DNA of 64,000 nucleotides from Fen-1245 sp963835535 (GCA_963835535.1 CAWIFL010000003.1:1-64000), one strand, 5' to 3'; positions 1-7,608 are shown, counted from the stretch's first letter. Notes: a model not told the origin generated them from the sequence alone. Program-made: numbers and translations.

Positions 1-14
1 AGTTAGCTCCTTGT

Positions 15-33
15 TGGTCCAGTTTCTGGACCA
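15..33. repeat. Perfect hairpin upstream of the first gene
   Basis: Inverted repeat TGGTCCAG / CTGGACCA with a TTT loop, just ahead of the ribosome-binding site of the serine proteinase gene. It could be an operator or part of a leader. A similar CTGGTCCAG pair, as a direct repeat, occurs at about 17541-17561. Function not shown by the sequence. Confidence 0.45.
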
Positions 34-48
34 GTTTCGGGAGGGAAC

Positions 49-1083
49 GTGGCCCCAGCAGACCGAGTCGATGTCATCAAGCAGCTGGAAGCGGCGCGCG
101 GGTCGCGCGTAGTGTGCCTCCTGACCGGAGACCGCGCGCCCAGCTACGGGACCATCATTGCAGGTGATGCACCTCCCCTCCTCTACCAGCACCTGGAGAG
201 GATCGGGCGAGTAGAGCAGATCGACTTGTTCCTGTACAGTCGCGGCGGCCACACCCTGAGCGGCTTTCGGATCCCCGGATTGGTGCGAGAGTACTGCAAG
301 CGTTTCTCTGTTCTCGTCCCCTACCGGGCACATAGCGCCGCCACTCTGATCGCGCTCGGCGCAGACGAAATCGTGATGACGCCGTTGGCTGAGCTCAGCC
401 CGGTTGATCCATCAACCAACGGGCCTTTCAACCCGCCCGTTCCGGTTCAGGTGGCCCCTGGAGAGGCTGCGCCGACCTATCCGGTCAGCGTCGAGGACGT
501 CGCTGGGTATCTGAATCTGGCAAGGGAGCTGGCCCATCTGCGGGACACCGAGTCGCTGCGACCGGTGTTCGAACAACTCACCAAGGATGTTAGGCCCCTC
601 GCGCTCGGGGGGGTCTACCGTGCACGTTCTCAGATGCGGATGCTAATCCGCAAGTTGCTCACAGCCCACCGGAGTCCTCCGCACTGGTGGGTGATTAGAA
701 GCATCGTCAAGGCGCTGTCCGAAGAGCTTCTGTCGCACGACTACTTGATCTCGCGCGAGGAGGCGATCCGGATGCGTTTGAGCGTCAAGCCTGCCTCGCC
801 GGAGGAGGAGCGCCTAATGATGACGCTGTATCGACACTATGAGACAGCGATGGAACTCGAGCAGCCGTTCAACATCGAGGCGGTGCTTCCCGGGCCCGGC
901 AGCAGGACACTGACACTCGATCGAGCATTCATCGAGAGCAGTTACGGAGCTCATATCTTCCGGACCATTAAGGAGTTTAGCCGCGCCCTTGCCGGCGCCG
1001 CGGGAGTCCAGGCGCCACAGCAGCTGCAGACGGTGGAACGAGTCCTGCGAGAAGGCTGGGAGTTGACGAACGTCCAACCTTAG
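49..1083 (+). CDS. SDH family ClpP-fold serine proteinase
   Basis: A 344-residue soluble protein that I place in the serine dehydrogenase proteinase (SDH_sah) family of ClpP/crotonase-fold peptidases. The support is the stretch FLYSRGGHTLSG (residues 61-72), which forms the oxyanion-hole region, followed by PYRAHSAATLIALGADEIVM. Ser96 lies in the position of the nucleophile, and the downstream LAELSPVDP is the family-typical acidic loop. There is no signal peptide or membrane segment, so it should act in the cytoplasm. The start is GTG at 49, preceded by GGGAGG with good spacing. Its substrate cannot be read from sequence. It stands alone, beside an integrase module, and may be accessory cargo. 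Confidence 0.8.
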   Translation: MAPADRVDVIKQLEAARGSRVVCLLTGDRAPSYGTIIAGDAPPLLYQHLERIGRVEQIDLFLYSRGGHTLSGFRIPGLVREYCKRFSVLVPYRAHSAATLIALGADEIVMTPLAELSPVDPSTNGPFNPPVPVQVAPGEAAPTYPVSVEDVAGYLNLARELAHLRDTESLRPVFEQLTKDVRPLALGGVYRARSQMRMLIRKLLTAHRSPPHWWVIRSIVKALSEELLSHDYLISREEAIRMRLSVKPASPEEERLMMTLYRHYETAMELEQPFNIEAVLPGPGSRTLTLDRAFIESSYGAHIFRTIKEFSRALAGAAGVQAPQQLQTVERVLREGWELTNVQP

Positions 1084-1372
1084 GCGAACCTTTGGCCTTG
1101 GAGGGCACAATGGCCCAGCTTCAACGGGTGCTGGGTGCGTGGACAGGGGCGAGAGTCGCCTTTCCAGCCCAGTCAGCAGGCTCGGAGTCTTGGACAGGCC
1201 CGTTTGACCACGCGGCGCTGACGCCTTCGCCGGCACTCCGTCTGTGGCTACCCCCCCAGGGCGAGGTGGAGCTCCGGCCAGCCAGCAGGCAGCCGACAGA
1301 CAAGAAGGACCTCATAGTTAGCCGGTAACAGCGCTCTACCAGTCCCACCCCTGTATTGGTGCAGAGGCTGTG

Positions 1373-2593
1373 TTACGCCGGTCGCCTGACCCGCCGTGGC
1401 TCCATCACCACGCGCTCCATCGTTTCCTCGTCCGCCACCTGGTAGCACTTCTCCAGCGTCGTGGTGTCCACCCAGCCGCCGACCGCGGCCACGTCCTTCG
1501 CCGGTAGGTGCTTCCGTTCGGTCGCCCAGCGCCGCCTGAAGGGGTGCCAAGCGCCACCAGGGAGCGGTTGCAGCTCAGCGAGCCTCTCAGCCTGCCGTAA
1601 CCAGGTAGTCGCCACGCCGCGGCTCAGCGGTACGTCATGCACTCCTGGCGCGGGGAACAGCAAACCGTCACCTACTCCCGGGCGCTCACGCCTGAACCGC
1701 TCCAACTCTTCGCGGACGTCGGGGGTGACCGGGGCGAGCCACTCCCTGCCCACCTTGTCCTCTTCAGCCCGCCAACGGAGCATCCCGTGCGTGCCGAGCT
1801 CAGGCCGCCAATCGCTCCAGCGAAGCGCCAGAACCGCACCGACGCGTCTTCCGGTATCGCCTGCCAGCACTAGGAGCGTTCGGAGGTAACTCGAAACGTG
1901 CCTGGCTTCCCTGCCCCAGCCTTCCCGCATCCGGACCCGGTGCGCCACCGCGAGGAGCTTCTCGAACCTCTCACTGTCAGCAACTGGGCGCCGAGGGTTC
2001 TTCTCGAAGGGCAGCGGTAGCCCGCGAGTAGGGTCCGACTCGAGCAGGAAGCCGCCGCTCGGCGTGCGCTCGATCGTCGCGCGTCGGCAGGCAGCGCGGA
2101 GTGCCTTTAGATCCTTAGCGACCACCCGAGGCCCCACGGCCTGTCGCTTCTCCGGGTCGGCAACCACTAGGCCGCGAGCGTCAATCTCCCCCGACGCCCG
2201 CAACCTGCCAAAGTTCTCCCACTCGCGTGGCCCAAGCTTCCGCACATCCCAGGCGGACCCGAGGTAGGACGTCCACAGCTCCGATTGTCGCTTGGTCTCT
2301 GCGGCGTGGGTGGCACACTGCCTCGGGAGCGCCGCCCTCTCGTACAGCGCGAACAACGCCCCAACGGACAGAGGGCCGAGGGGTTCCTCGCCGGCTTGGC
2401 GCCGTGCAGCAAGGGCAGCCGCGTCGCGCATCGCCCGCTCCTTGTCACGGTGGCCCAGGGACTCACGCTTGTAGCCGCCCTTCGCCGCCGGCACGCCCAT
2501 ATAGAGTGGCCCGCCCGGGGTCCGTTCCCAAACCCGGACTCGCGCCCCGCGACTGCCCGTTGCCCAGCGCCAGCACCGCGCCTGACGTGCCAT
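1373..2593 (-). CDS. Tyrosine recombinase (phage/ICE-type integrase)
   Basis: A 406-residue site-specific recombinase that would integrate and excise the mobile module it belongs to. The C-terminal catalytic domain shows the expected set: Arg in TGRR (249/250), Lys280 in the beta-hairpin, HPFR (His350, Arg353), Trp374 in GGW and the nucleophile Tyr384 in KCYQ. The N-terminal third should be the arm-binding and core-binding part (about residues 70-200). It is the last gene of a leftward operon, one base after the small HTH gene. The gene ends 24 residues after the tyrosine, with no frameshift. Its attachment site is not certain; a tRNA-Arg fragment lies about 12 kb away. Confidence 0.9.
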   Translation of the reverse strand: MARQARCWRWATGSRGARVRVWERTPGGPLYMGVPAAKGGYKRESLGHRDKERAMRDAAALAARRQAGEEPLGPLSVGALFALYERAALPRQCATHAAETKRQSELWTSYLGSAWDVRKLGPREWENFGRLRASGEIDARGLVVADPEKRQAVGPRVVAKDLKALRAACRRATIERTPSGGFLLESDPTRGLPLPFEKNPRRPVADSERFEKLLAVAHRVRMREGWGREARHVSSYLRTLLVLAGDTGRRVGAVLALRWSDWRPELGTHGMLRWRAEEDKVGREWLAPVTPDVREELERFRRERPGVGDGLLFPAPGVHDVPLSRGVATTWLRQAERLAELQPLPGGAWHPFRRRWATERKHLPAKDVAAVGGWVDTTTLEKCYQVADEETMERVVMEPRRVRRPA

Positions 2594-2594
2594 T

Positions 2595-2846
2595 TCAGGC
2601 CTCCCGTGTCTTTCCTCTGCCCTCTAGCCGTTCGATGCCCTGCGCGAGCCTGGCGCACTCCGCACCCCACGCTCTCAGCGCCTTCGCGACGCGATGCGCC
2701 ACCTCTGGAGATGCGCTGAGAGAACCGGCGCCGATGCGGACCAGCGTCGAGTGTGGCACCCCGCCTTCTCTGGCGAGCGCCCGAAGGCTGCATGGTGCGC
2801 GCTCAAGCGCCCGGCGCACAGCGGCTGACAGAGCATCGGTTGGCAT
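2595..2846 (-). CDS. Small helix-turn-helix DNA-binding protein
   Basis: An 83-residue protein with a single XRE-like helix-turn-helix: LRALAREGGVPHSTLVRIGAG is followed by a second helical pair. It precedes the integrase by one base, so it probably controls integrase expression or directionality. A perfect palindrome, CACCAA-T-TTGGTG, sits 5 bases upstream of its ATG and is the natural candidate for its own operator. It could be a Cro-like regulator or an excisionase; the sequence does not decide between them. Confidence 0.7.
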   Translation of the reverse strand: MPTDALSAAVRRALERAPCSLRALAREGGVPHSTLVRIGAGSLSASPEVAHRVAKALRAWGAECARLAQGIERLEGRGKTREA

Positions 2847-2850
2847 CTTA

Positions 2851-2863
2851 CACCAATTTGGTG
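2851..2863. promoter_or_regulatory. Palindromic operator candidate upstream of HTH-int
   Basis: CACCAATTTGGTG is a perfect 6-bp inverted repeat around one central base. It lies between the 136-residue gene and the small HTH gene, 5 bases ahead of the ATG at 2846. Its position suggests that the HTH protein represses its own gene and the integrase. Confidence 0.55.
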
Positions 2864-2888
2864 CAGTCTAATGCGCTGCGCAAGTGCC

Positions 2889-3299
2889 TCACTTCGACCT
2901 CTGAAGCAGACGTTGCGCCAAGCCGTCTACGTCGGCGGAGACGAGACGGGGAGCGGGCCGCCGGGGCAGATCACACCGACGAACCAGCTGGCGGCCATGG
3001 GATCCACCGATTGCGGCGGGCAGCTTGGCCTCTCGCACCAACTCCCGGAGACGTTCCTCCGAATAGCCACTCTCCCGCCCCGCCTCAGTAATCGTCAGCT
3101 CCTCCAGCCACCAACTGCGGAACGACGATTCAAGCTCCTCGGCGATGTGGGAGCAGGTGCTCGACGCCTCGCTCGCGCCAAAGGTGCGCAGGAGATCGGC
3201 TCGGGAGCGGAGCTGGGCGGCGAACTGACGAACGAAGCTCTCAGTTCCCACATCGCTGCGCACTCGCGGGTGAACGGGTGCCACAGATCGGTGGGTCAC
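2889..3299 (-). CDS. Hypothetical protein with C-terminal DNA-binding-like segment
   Basis: A 136-residue protein. The middle (YSEERLRELVREAKLPAA) looks like a MerR/excisionase-type winged helix recognition segment, and the rest has no family I recognise. It starts with GTG overlapping the stop of the upstream gene (GTGA), which implies translational coupling. It lies in the leftward integrase-module operon and is probably a recombination or replication accessory protein. That role comes from context only. Confidence 0.6.
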   Translation of the reverse strand: MTHRSVAPVHPRVRSDVGTESFVRQFAAQLRSRADLLRTFGASEASSTCSHIAEELESSFRSWWLEELTITEAGRESGYSEERLRELVREAKLPAAIGGSHGRQLVRRCDLPRRPAPRLVSADVDGLAQRLLQRSK

Positions 3300-3889
3300 C
3301 GTACCCTGAGCGCGGTGCGCAAGTCGCTCGTCACGTCGAACCTTCTGCTTGCGGCTTGCTTTGACTCAGCTACTTGCCCTGATAAGCCTCTACTCTGCTT
3401 CGGGGTTCTGCTTACTGGGTTATGCTTCGTGGGCCACTGGTGGCCCCTATGATGGGCCATCTGGGGCCCGTCACATGGGCCGTTGGCGGCCCGTCTTGAG
3501 CGGGTAGCCTGGTAGAGTTGGTCGTCGATCACGCCAGCGTCGCGCAGCTCGTTCAGCTCTAGCCCGCCGTCCACCGGATCGGGCGACAGCGCCCATCGCA
3601 GGGCGGGCCGTGCTGTGCCCCGGCGCTGCACCACGAGCAGCCCGCACGCAACGAGCTGGTGCTGCGCCCGCTTGTAGCCGCCCGGTATGTGGCCCACCTC
3701 GGGCGCCGCCGCTTGGCGCCGCCCCCCCATCGAGGCGTAGAGCCCCACCGCGCTTTGGTGACAGCCCTTGGTCATCGTGTTACCCTCGCCGTGCCGGCGC
3801 CGGATCTGCGCCCACAGCCGTAACGCTTGGTCACTCAGCGTCACGTCGTCGAGCAACAGGTTCGGCAGCTTCACGTACCCGCCCGACAT
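3296..3889 (-). CDS. Winged-helix replication-initiator-like protein
   Basis: About 197 residues. The N-terminal half (YVKLPNLLLDDVTLSDQALR, then a loop and KRAQHQLVACGLLVVQRRG) has the pattern of the helix-turn-helix proteins of plasmids and integrative elements that act in replication initiation: assign a phenotype to a gene dose, then a winged helix ending in GLL-VVQRR. The basic C-terminus is low-complexity. I chose the ATG at 3889, eight bases after the preceding stop, although a TTG at 3907 is in frame. It lies inside the leftward operon of the integrative module. The replication role is inference. Confidence 0.6.
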   Translation of the reverse strand: MSGGYVKLPNLLLDDVTLSDQALRLWAQIRRRHGEGNTMTKGCHQSAVGLYASMGGRRQAAAPEVGHIPGGYKRAQHQLVACGLLVVQRRGTARPALRWALSPDPVDGGLELNELRDAGVIDDQLYQATRSRRAANGPCDGPQMAHHRGHQWPTKHNPVSRTPKQSRGLSGQVAESKQAASRRFDVTSDLRTALRVR

Positions 3890-3897
3890 GGGGCGAC

Positions 3898-4155
3898 TCA
3901 GCGACAAGGCGGCGCGAAGTCACGCCCGTCCTCGAGTTGCGCGCGCGGCACTCGCGGATGCTCCGACTCCCACGCGCGGCGGCGGCACCTCGCAGAGCAG
4001 AAGCGACGGGGACTGCCTCGGCGCGGAGTCGGCGGGAGGGGGTTACGACACCCTGGCCGCGCGCAGATCGGGGCCCGGAGGGGCGTCGCAACGCTATCAC
4101 CGGCCGTTTCGGGAGGCTGCGGGCAAGGCGGGGTCGGACGGTGGGTGGCGCTCAA
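3898..4155 (-). CDS. Small zinc-finger-like protein
   Basis: About 85 residues. The core is CARPGCRNPL followed by RRFCSARCRRRAWE, giving four cysteines in the C-x4-C and C-x3-C pattern typical of small zinc-binding proteins found in mobile elements and phages. The open frame runs into the IS21 end up to an ATG at 4194, but that ATG belongs to the IS. The native start is probably TTG at 4155, which overlaps the stop of the small upstream gene (TTGA). The IS therefore separates this gene from its original promoter. Confidence 0.55.
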   Translation of the reverse strand: MSATHRPTPPCPQPPETAGDSVATPLRAPICARPGCRNPLPPTPRRGSPRRFCSARCRRRAWESEHPRVPRAQLEDGRDFAPPCR

Positions 4156-4163
4156 TCTTCCCC

Positions 4164-4169
4164 CAGCCG
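4164..4169. repeat. Left target-site duplication of the IS21 element
   Basis: CAGCCG immediately outside the left terminal repeat; the same six bases follow the right end at 6248-6253. Confidence 0.85.
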
Positions 4170-4221
4170 TGTCAACGGCGGTTTCGAAGTGCACGAAAAC
4201 GGCGGCGAAAAGTGCACACTC
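4170..4221. repeat. Terminal inverted repeat, istB side
   Basis: Starts TGTCAACGGCGG and ends AGTGCACACTC. About 40 of 52 positions match the reverse complement of 6196-6247. The strongest conservation is in the two CGGCGG blocks and the TGCAC blocks, likely transposase-binding units. Confidence 0.85.
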
Positions 4222-4239
4222 TGGCGGGGGGTGACACCC

Positions 4240-5076
4240 CTAGGAGGTCAGGGCCTCCTGCCGGTGGCGGCGGCGAGGGGTGGCGCGGCCTGAGCCGGGC
4301 TCGGGCTGCGGGCTGAGCAGCTGCTGCAGATCGGCGTGCTGGCGCATCCGGAAGCTGTTGCCCCGGATGTTGACGATGTGGCAGTGGTGCACGAGCCGAT
4401 CAATGAGGGCGCTGGCCATGACGTCGTCCCCGAAGACCTCGCCCCAGTCCTCGAAGCCCTTGTTACTGGTCAGGACGGTGGAGGCGGTCTCGTAGCGGCG
4501 GCTCATGAGCTGGAAGAAGAGCATCGCGCCGGTGCGGCTGATGGGCAGGTAGCCCAGCTCATCGACCACCAGGAGCGAGGGGAAGATCAGGGTCTTCAGG
4601 CGCTGGCTGAGGTGCCCGGCGGCCTGCGCTTCCTCGAGCGACGTGATGAGGTCGGCCAGGGTGCCGTAGTAGACGCGGCGGCCGCTCTGGGCGGCGGCGA
4701 TCGCCAGGCTGATCGCGAGGTGCGTCTTCCCGACGCCCGGCGGCCCGAGGAAGATGACGTTTTCCCGGCGCTCGACGAAGCCGAGGGTGTGGAGGCTGTC
4801 GATCTGCTCGCGCTGGAGGGCCGGCTGGAAGCTGAAGTCGAAGTCGGCCAGAGTCTTCACGGCCGGCAGGCGCGAGGAGCGCATGGCGGCGACCAGGCGG
4901 CGGGCATTACGCAGCGTGATCTGCGCCCCCAGGAGCGCCTCCAGGGCCTCGGGGGCCTTGAGGTGGCCGCCGTCGATGCGAGCCAGGATGTCGTCGAGGG
5001 CTTCGAGCGCGCCGGGCATCTTGAGGTCGGCGAGCTGCGCGCGGAGCCGGTCGCGGAGCGAGGGCGCGGGCTTCAT
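4240..5076 (-). CDS. istB: IS21 helper ATPase IstB
   Basis: A 278-residue DnaC-like AAA+ ATPase that assists the IS21 transposase in target capture. Walker A is LGPPGVGKTHLA and Walker B is LLVVDELGYLP; SNKGFEDWGEVFGDD and a terminal basic region are typical of IstB. The frame is open further upstream, but the true start is the ATG at 5076, which overlaps the istA stop in the classic ATGA arrangement and gives the usual family length. C-terminal tail is rich in Arg and Pro. Confidence 0.95.
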   Translation of the reverse strand: MKPAPSLRDRLRAQLADLKMPGALEALDDILARIDGGHLKAPEALEALLGAQITLRNARRLVAAMRSSRLPAVKTLADFDFSFQPALQREQIDSLHTLGFVERRENVIFLGPPGVGKTHLAISLAIAAAQSGRRVYYGTLADLITSLEEAQAAGHLSQRLKTLIFPSLLVVDELGYLPISRTGAMLFFQLMSRRYETASTVLTSNKGFEDWGEVFGDDVMASALIDRLVHHCHIVNIRGNSFRMRQHADLQQLLSPQPEPGSGRATPRRRHRQEALTS

Positions 5077-6101
5077 CGCGCGGCCGCGAGCTGGGCGTAA
5101 GCGGTGAGCGGCCGGCGCTCGACCGGGATGTGGGGCACCGGCGCCATGGTCGGGCGCGCGACGGGCGCGGTGTCCGGCAGCAGCACTAGGGAGCGGTACG
5201 GCCGCGGCGCCAGCGGCAGCAGGAGCGCGCGCTCGTCGCGCTCGAAGCGCACGTCGGGCGGCTCGTGGGTGGTGCCGTGGTCCCGGGCATTGGCGACGGT
5301 CGCGAGCCAGTGCAGGGCTTGGGCATTGAGATCGGCGTCGCCGGCGAACGCGCGGCCGTAGAGGAAGCTCTGCCGGACGTAGCGGATGGGGCGCTCGACC
5401 TTGCCCTTGGTCTGGGCGCGGTAGGGGCGGCAGGCGCGGATCCGGAAGCCCCAGTGGGCGGCGAAGCGCAGGAACTCGGGATTTTCGAGGACGCGGCCGC
5501 CCAGGGGGCGCCGGTCCTCGAGGATGACGGCCTTGAGCTGGTCGAAGAGCAGCTCGCGCGGGACGCCGCCGCAGCAGGCGAAGGCCGCCTCGAGGCCGGT
5601 CATCAGGGTGCGCAGCGACTGGCGGGCGTAGAACTGGACCCACAGCAGGCGCGAGTAGCCGAGGACGAACATCACGGCGAAGCGCTTGCCCCACGGCAGG
5701 CGGACCTCGGCGAAGTCCACCTGGCCCTGCTGGCCCGGCGGCGTCTCGAAGCGGATCACCGCCTCCGGCGGCGGGACGGGCCGCACGCGGCGGACGAAGA
5801 CCTTGAGCTGGGTCAGGCTGCCGGGATAGCCGGCGGCGCGGGCCTCCGCAAAGAGCCGGACCGCCGTGAGCTCGGGGTAGGTCTCGAGCCGCTGCCGGAT
5901 GAGGGCATGGAAGGGATCCAGCTGCGTGGGACGCGGCCGGTACCGGATGCTGGTGGCGTCAAGCTCGCGGTCCAGATCACCGTGGGCGATCCACTTGTAG
6001 ACGCAGCGGCGGCTGATGCCGATCCGCTCCGCAATGGCGGTCTTGGAGAGACCTTGCTCCAGGTAATGGCGCAGCAGCACACGAGGCTCCCAGTCGTACA
6101 T
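5073..6101 (-). CDS. istA: IS21 transposase IstA
   Basis: A 342-residue DDE transposase. The N-terminal helix-turn-helix (LSKTAIAERIGISRRCVYKW) binds the element ends. The rve-type integrase core shows GQVDFAEVRLPW (first Asp), LLFDQLKAVI (second Asp region) and TKGKVERPIRYVR (Glu). It is somewhat shorter than many IstA proteins (commonly 400 or more) but has no break in frame. It is the first gene of the two-gene element and lies 146 bases inside the right terminal repeat. Confidence 0.93.
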   Translation of the reverse strand: MYDWEPRVLLRHYLEQGLSKTAIAERIGISRRCVYKWIAHGDLDRELDATSIRYRPRPTQLDPFHALIRQRLETYPELTAVRLFAEARAAGYPGSLTQLKVFVRRVRPVPPPEAVIRFETPPGQQGQVDFAEVRLPWGKRFAVMFVLGYSRLLWVQFYARQSLRTLMTGLEAAFACCGGVPRELLFDQLKAVILEDRRPLGGRVLENPEFLRFAAHWGFRIRACRPYRAQTKGKVERPIRYVRQSFLYGRAFAGDADLNAQALHWLATVANARDHGTTHEPPDVRFERDERALLLPLAPRPYRSLVLLPDTAPVARPTMAPVPHIPVERRPLTAYAQLAAAR

Positions 6102-6195
6102 CGCGTCTCCACCCCGGAGGGGAAGCCGCGAATCTGGCGACGAGCCGGCGGGCTGCTACCCGGTGAGGCGCTCAGCCCCCGGCGGGATCGGGGCC

Positions 6196-6247
6196 GAGTG
6201 TGCACTCTTGGCCGCCGAATTCGTGCAATCTGTGGCCGCCGCTAACA
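6196..6247. repeat. Terminal inverted repeat, istA side
   Basis: Partner of 4170-4221. Read on the minus strand it begins TGTTAGCGGCGG. It carries the probable istA promoter region just inside. Confidence 0.85.
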
Positions 6248-6370
6248 CAGCCGCCACGCGCGCCGCGGAATCACCGCGGTCGGCGGTTGCAGCAGCTCAT
6301 GGTGCGCCCGGATTTCGGCCAGGCTCTCCGACGTAAGGCCCAGCGTCCGAGTCTCCTCCACGAACACCAT
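6242..6370 (-). pseudogene. Small gene truncated by the IS21 insertion
   Basis: A short leftward frame starting at ATG 6370, six bases after the stop of the excisionase-like gene. It encodes about 42 residues (MVFVEETRTLG... to AWRLC). The IS21 target CGGCTG falls near its end, so the last codons come from the IS. Joining the two flanks across the IS restores a 44-residue protein ending in WRLGED, whose stop overlaps a TTG start of the zinc protein. Function unknown. Confidence 0.5.
6248..6253. repeat. Right target-site duplication of the IS21 element
   Basis: CAGCCG, identical to 4164-4169 and directly abutting the right terminal repeat. Confidence 0.85.
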
Positions 6371-6376
6371 CGCGCC

Positions 6377-6592
6377 CTACGCTGCCGACGTCTGCGATGC
6401 GGCCCGCTCGCGAGCTTTCTCGTGCGCAAGCCGCTGCGCATCGAGTAGCCGCACGAACCAGCGCGAGCCGCGCTTCTCTCCCCGCAGTTTCCCCATGAGC
6501 AGGGCCCGGTGAGCGTCCTGGTATGGCATCATCGCGAGCGCAGCTGCGTCGGCAAGACCGATCAGTCGCGCCTTCCTTCTCGTCACGGGCAT
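6377..6592 (-). CDS. Excisionase-like small DNA-binding protein
   Basis: About 71 residues, start ATG 6592 with GGAGGAG just upstream. The segment PYQDAHRALLMGKLRGEKR followed by GSRWFVRLLDAQRLAHEK matches the MerR/HTH_17 excisionase pattern: a helix-turn-helix, then a wing with a Trp-Phe-Val strand. It is the first gene of the leftward operon of the integrative module, divergent from the repressor gene at 6714. It is therefore the likely early regulator or excision factor. Confidence 0.6.
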   Translation of the reverse strand: MPVTRRKARLIGLADAAALAMMPYQDAHRALLMGKLRGEKRGSRWFVRLLDAQRLAHEKARERAASQTSAA

Positions 6593-6682
6593 GACTCCTC
6601 CGCTCGAATGGCTCCAGTGGCGCGCCGTGCGCATTGCTTGGCGCTAAAGAGCAAAATAGATTGTCCAAGAGCAGTTTAATCG

Positions 6683-6701
6683 GACGTAATGATGCCACGT
6701 C
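6683..6701. promoter_or_regulatory. Operator-like inverted repeat between divergent genes
   Basis: GACGT-N9-ACGTC lies in the intergenic region between the excisionase-like gene and the XRE repressor, just ahead of the repressor's GGGAG ribosome-binding site. It is a plausible binding site for the repressor. Confidence 0.4.
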
Positions 6702-6713
6702 GGGAGCCATCTA

Positions 6714-7394
6714 ATGGGACGTGAAGACAGAGCTGCCAAGCGCAAGTCCCGCAGGAACTTAGGACGTAAGAAGTTGCCGCGGCATGTTCGGGAAGGGCTT
6801 GCGCAGCGTCTGAGGGACTGGCTGCTACACTACCGCACAGACCGCTCGATGAAGCCGGCGGATCTGGTGGCCCGGCTCGAGCACCTTGCCGGAGTCAAGT
6901 ACAATACCCGAACCGCGCGACGATGGGTCTCAAAGCGGGGCGAACCGGTCTCGCCGGATTTGCCCGCTCTGGTCGCCATCTGCGACGCGACGGGGCTTTC
7001 GCCCAGCTATCTGCTCCTCGGTAAAGGCCCGCGGTATGCAGCGGACCTGTCGAGTTCCGCGAACAGCCAGACGTGGGAGAGCGGTCTCAGTAAGCCTCTT
7101 CGGGAGCACATCAGGTCGCAGCTAGCAGTGCGACAAGGCTATGGTACTGACTTCCTTCAAGAGTTCTTCAAGAACGAGCCTGATCCGGTTGAAGTCCTCG
7201 TCGGGATGTACGAGGTCCTCATCAAGTTCGAGGAGGTCGCCAGGTACGCGTTCAAGTTCTCCCACAAGGAGACGGTCGAGTTCCGCCGCTACATCCGCTT
7301 GGGCCTATTCAGACGATCGCTGTCGGACGGTTCGACCGAGCAGGTGCAGCGACTCGACGACGGCTCCGAGTACGCTGTGCCTCTGAAGAAGTGA
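6714..7394 (+). CDS. XRE-family helix-turn-helix regulator
   Basis: A 226-residue protein with an N-terminal lambda-repressor-like domain. After a basic leader (about 1-40) come helices around MKPADLVARLEHLAG, NTRTARRWVSKRGEPVSP, and PALVAICDATGLSPSYLLLG. The C-terminal half is helical and not a peptidase. It is transcribed away from the integrase module and towards the restriction system, the position of a module master repressor or of a controller for hsdMSR. The start at 6714 has GGGAG seven bases upstream. Confidence 0.75.
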   Translation: MGREDRAAKRKSRRNLGRKKLPRHVREGLAQRLRDWLLHYRTDRSMKPADLVARLEHLAGVKYNTRTARRWVSKRGEPVSPDLPALVAICDATGLSPSYLLLGKGPRYAADLSSSANSQTWESGLSKPLREHIRSQLAVRQGYGTDFLQEFFKNEPDPVEVLVGMYEVLIKFEEVARYAFKFSHKETVEFRRYIRLGLFRRSLSDGSTEQVQRLDDGSEYAVPLKK

Positions 7395-7483
7395 TGCCCG
7401 AAATGTGCTTGGGCAGGAGCGCGCCGCGCAGGGCGGCCCGTCCTGCCTCTCCGCCCAGGATCTACATAGGTTCTCACGCCCCC

Positions 7484-7516
7484 CTAACGGGTGCGCGCTA
7501 CCATCTGCATTGTGGG
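7484..7516 (+). promoter_or_regulatory. Promoter-like motif ahead of hsdMSR
   Basis: CTAACG, nine bases, then TACCATCTGCATTGTGGG. The same block with the same spacing occurs on the minus strand at 14844-14812, ahead of the Ntn-hydrolase-like operon. TACCAT/TATCGT could be the -10 element. The match between two independent upstream regions is the main evidence. Confidence 0.5.
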
Positions 7517-7517
7517 T

Positions 7518-7564
7518 CGATTGAACGGCTGGCGGGCGGGTCGCCGGCCGCTGAGGCCCGTTAG
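7518..7564 (+). repeat. GC-rich leader hairpin upstream of hsdM
   Basis: GGCTGGCG and CGCCGGCC form a stem, followed by GCTGAGGCCCGTTAG. CTAACGGG at 7484 and CCCGTTAG at the end pair as an outer stem. The inner part resembles the stem-loop repeats at 17.8 and 19.8 kb. It could act as a leader structure or be an attC-like relic. Confidence 0.4.
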
Positions 7565-7608
7565 TCCCGGTGAGCGCAATCCGGCGCCCCTGATCGACGA
7601 GAGCACCC

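Larger units (their letters stand above)
4170..6247 (-). mobile_element. Complete IS21-family insertion sequence
   Basis: A 2078-bp element with both IS21 genes (istA and istB overlapping by four bases), 52-bp terminal inverted repeats starting TGT, and a 6-bp direct duplication of CAGCCG at the two ends. Each end carries two CGGCGG-plus-TGCAC type units, the multiple terminal repeats characteristic of IS21. Both reading frames are intact, so the copy may be active. It interrupts the leftward operon of the integrative module near the 3' end of a small gene. Confidence 0.93.

Noticed and set aside
1092..1328. Short plus-strand frame after the serine proteinase gene
   Set aside because: No ribosome-binding site, no recognisable fold, and it starts soon after the stop in low-complexity DNA; not enough to call a gene.
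1325..1352. Minus-strand GGTAGAGCGCTG, like a tRNA D arm, next to the integrase
   Set aside because: No T arm or acceptor partner follows; likely chance, although the left attachment site should be near here.
5265..6245. Plus-strand frame of 326 codons across istA
   Set aside because: Antisense shadow of the IS21 transposase, whose DDE and HTH motifs are on the other strand.
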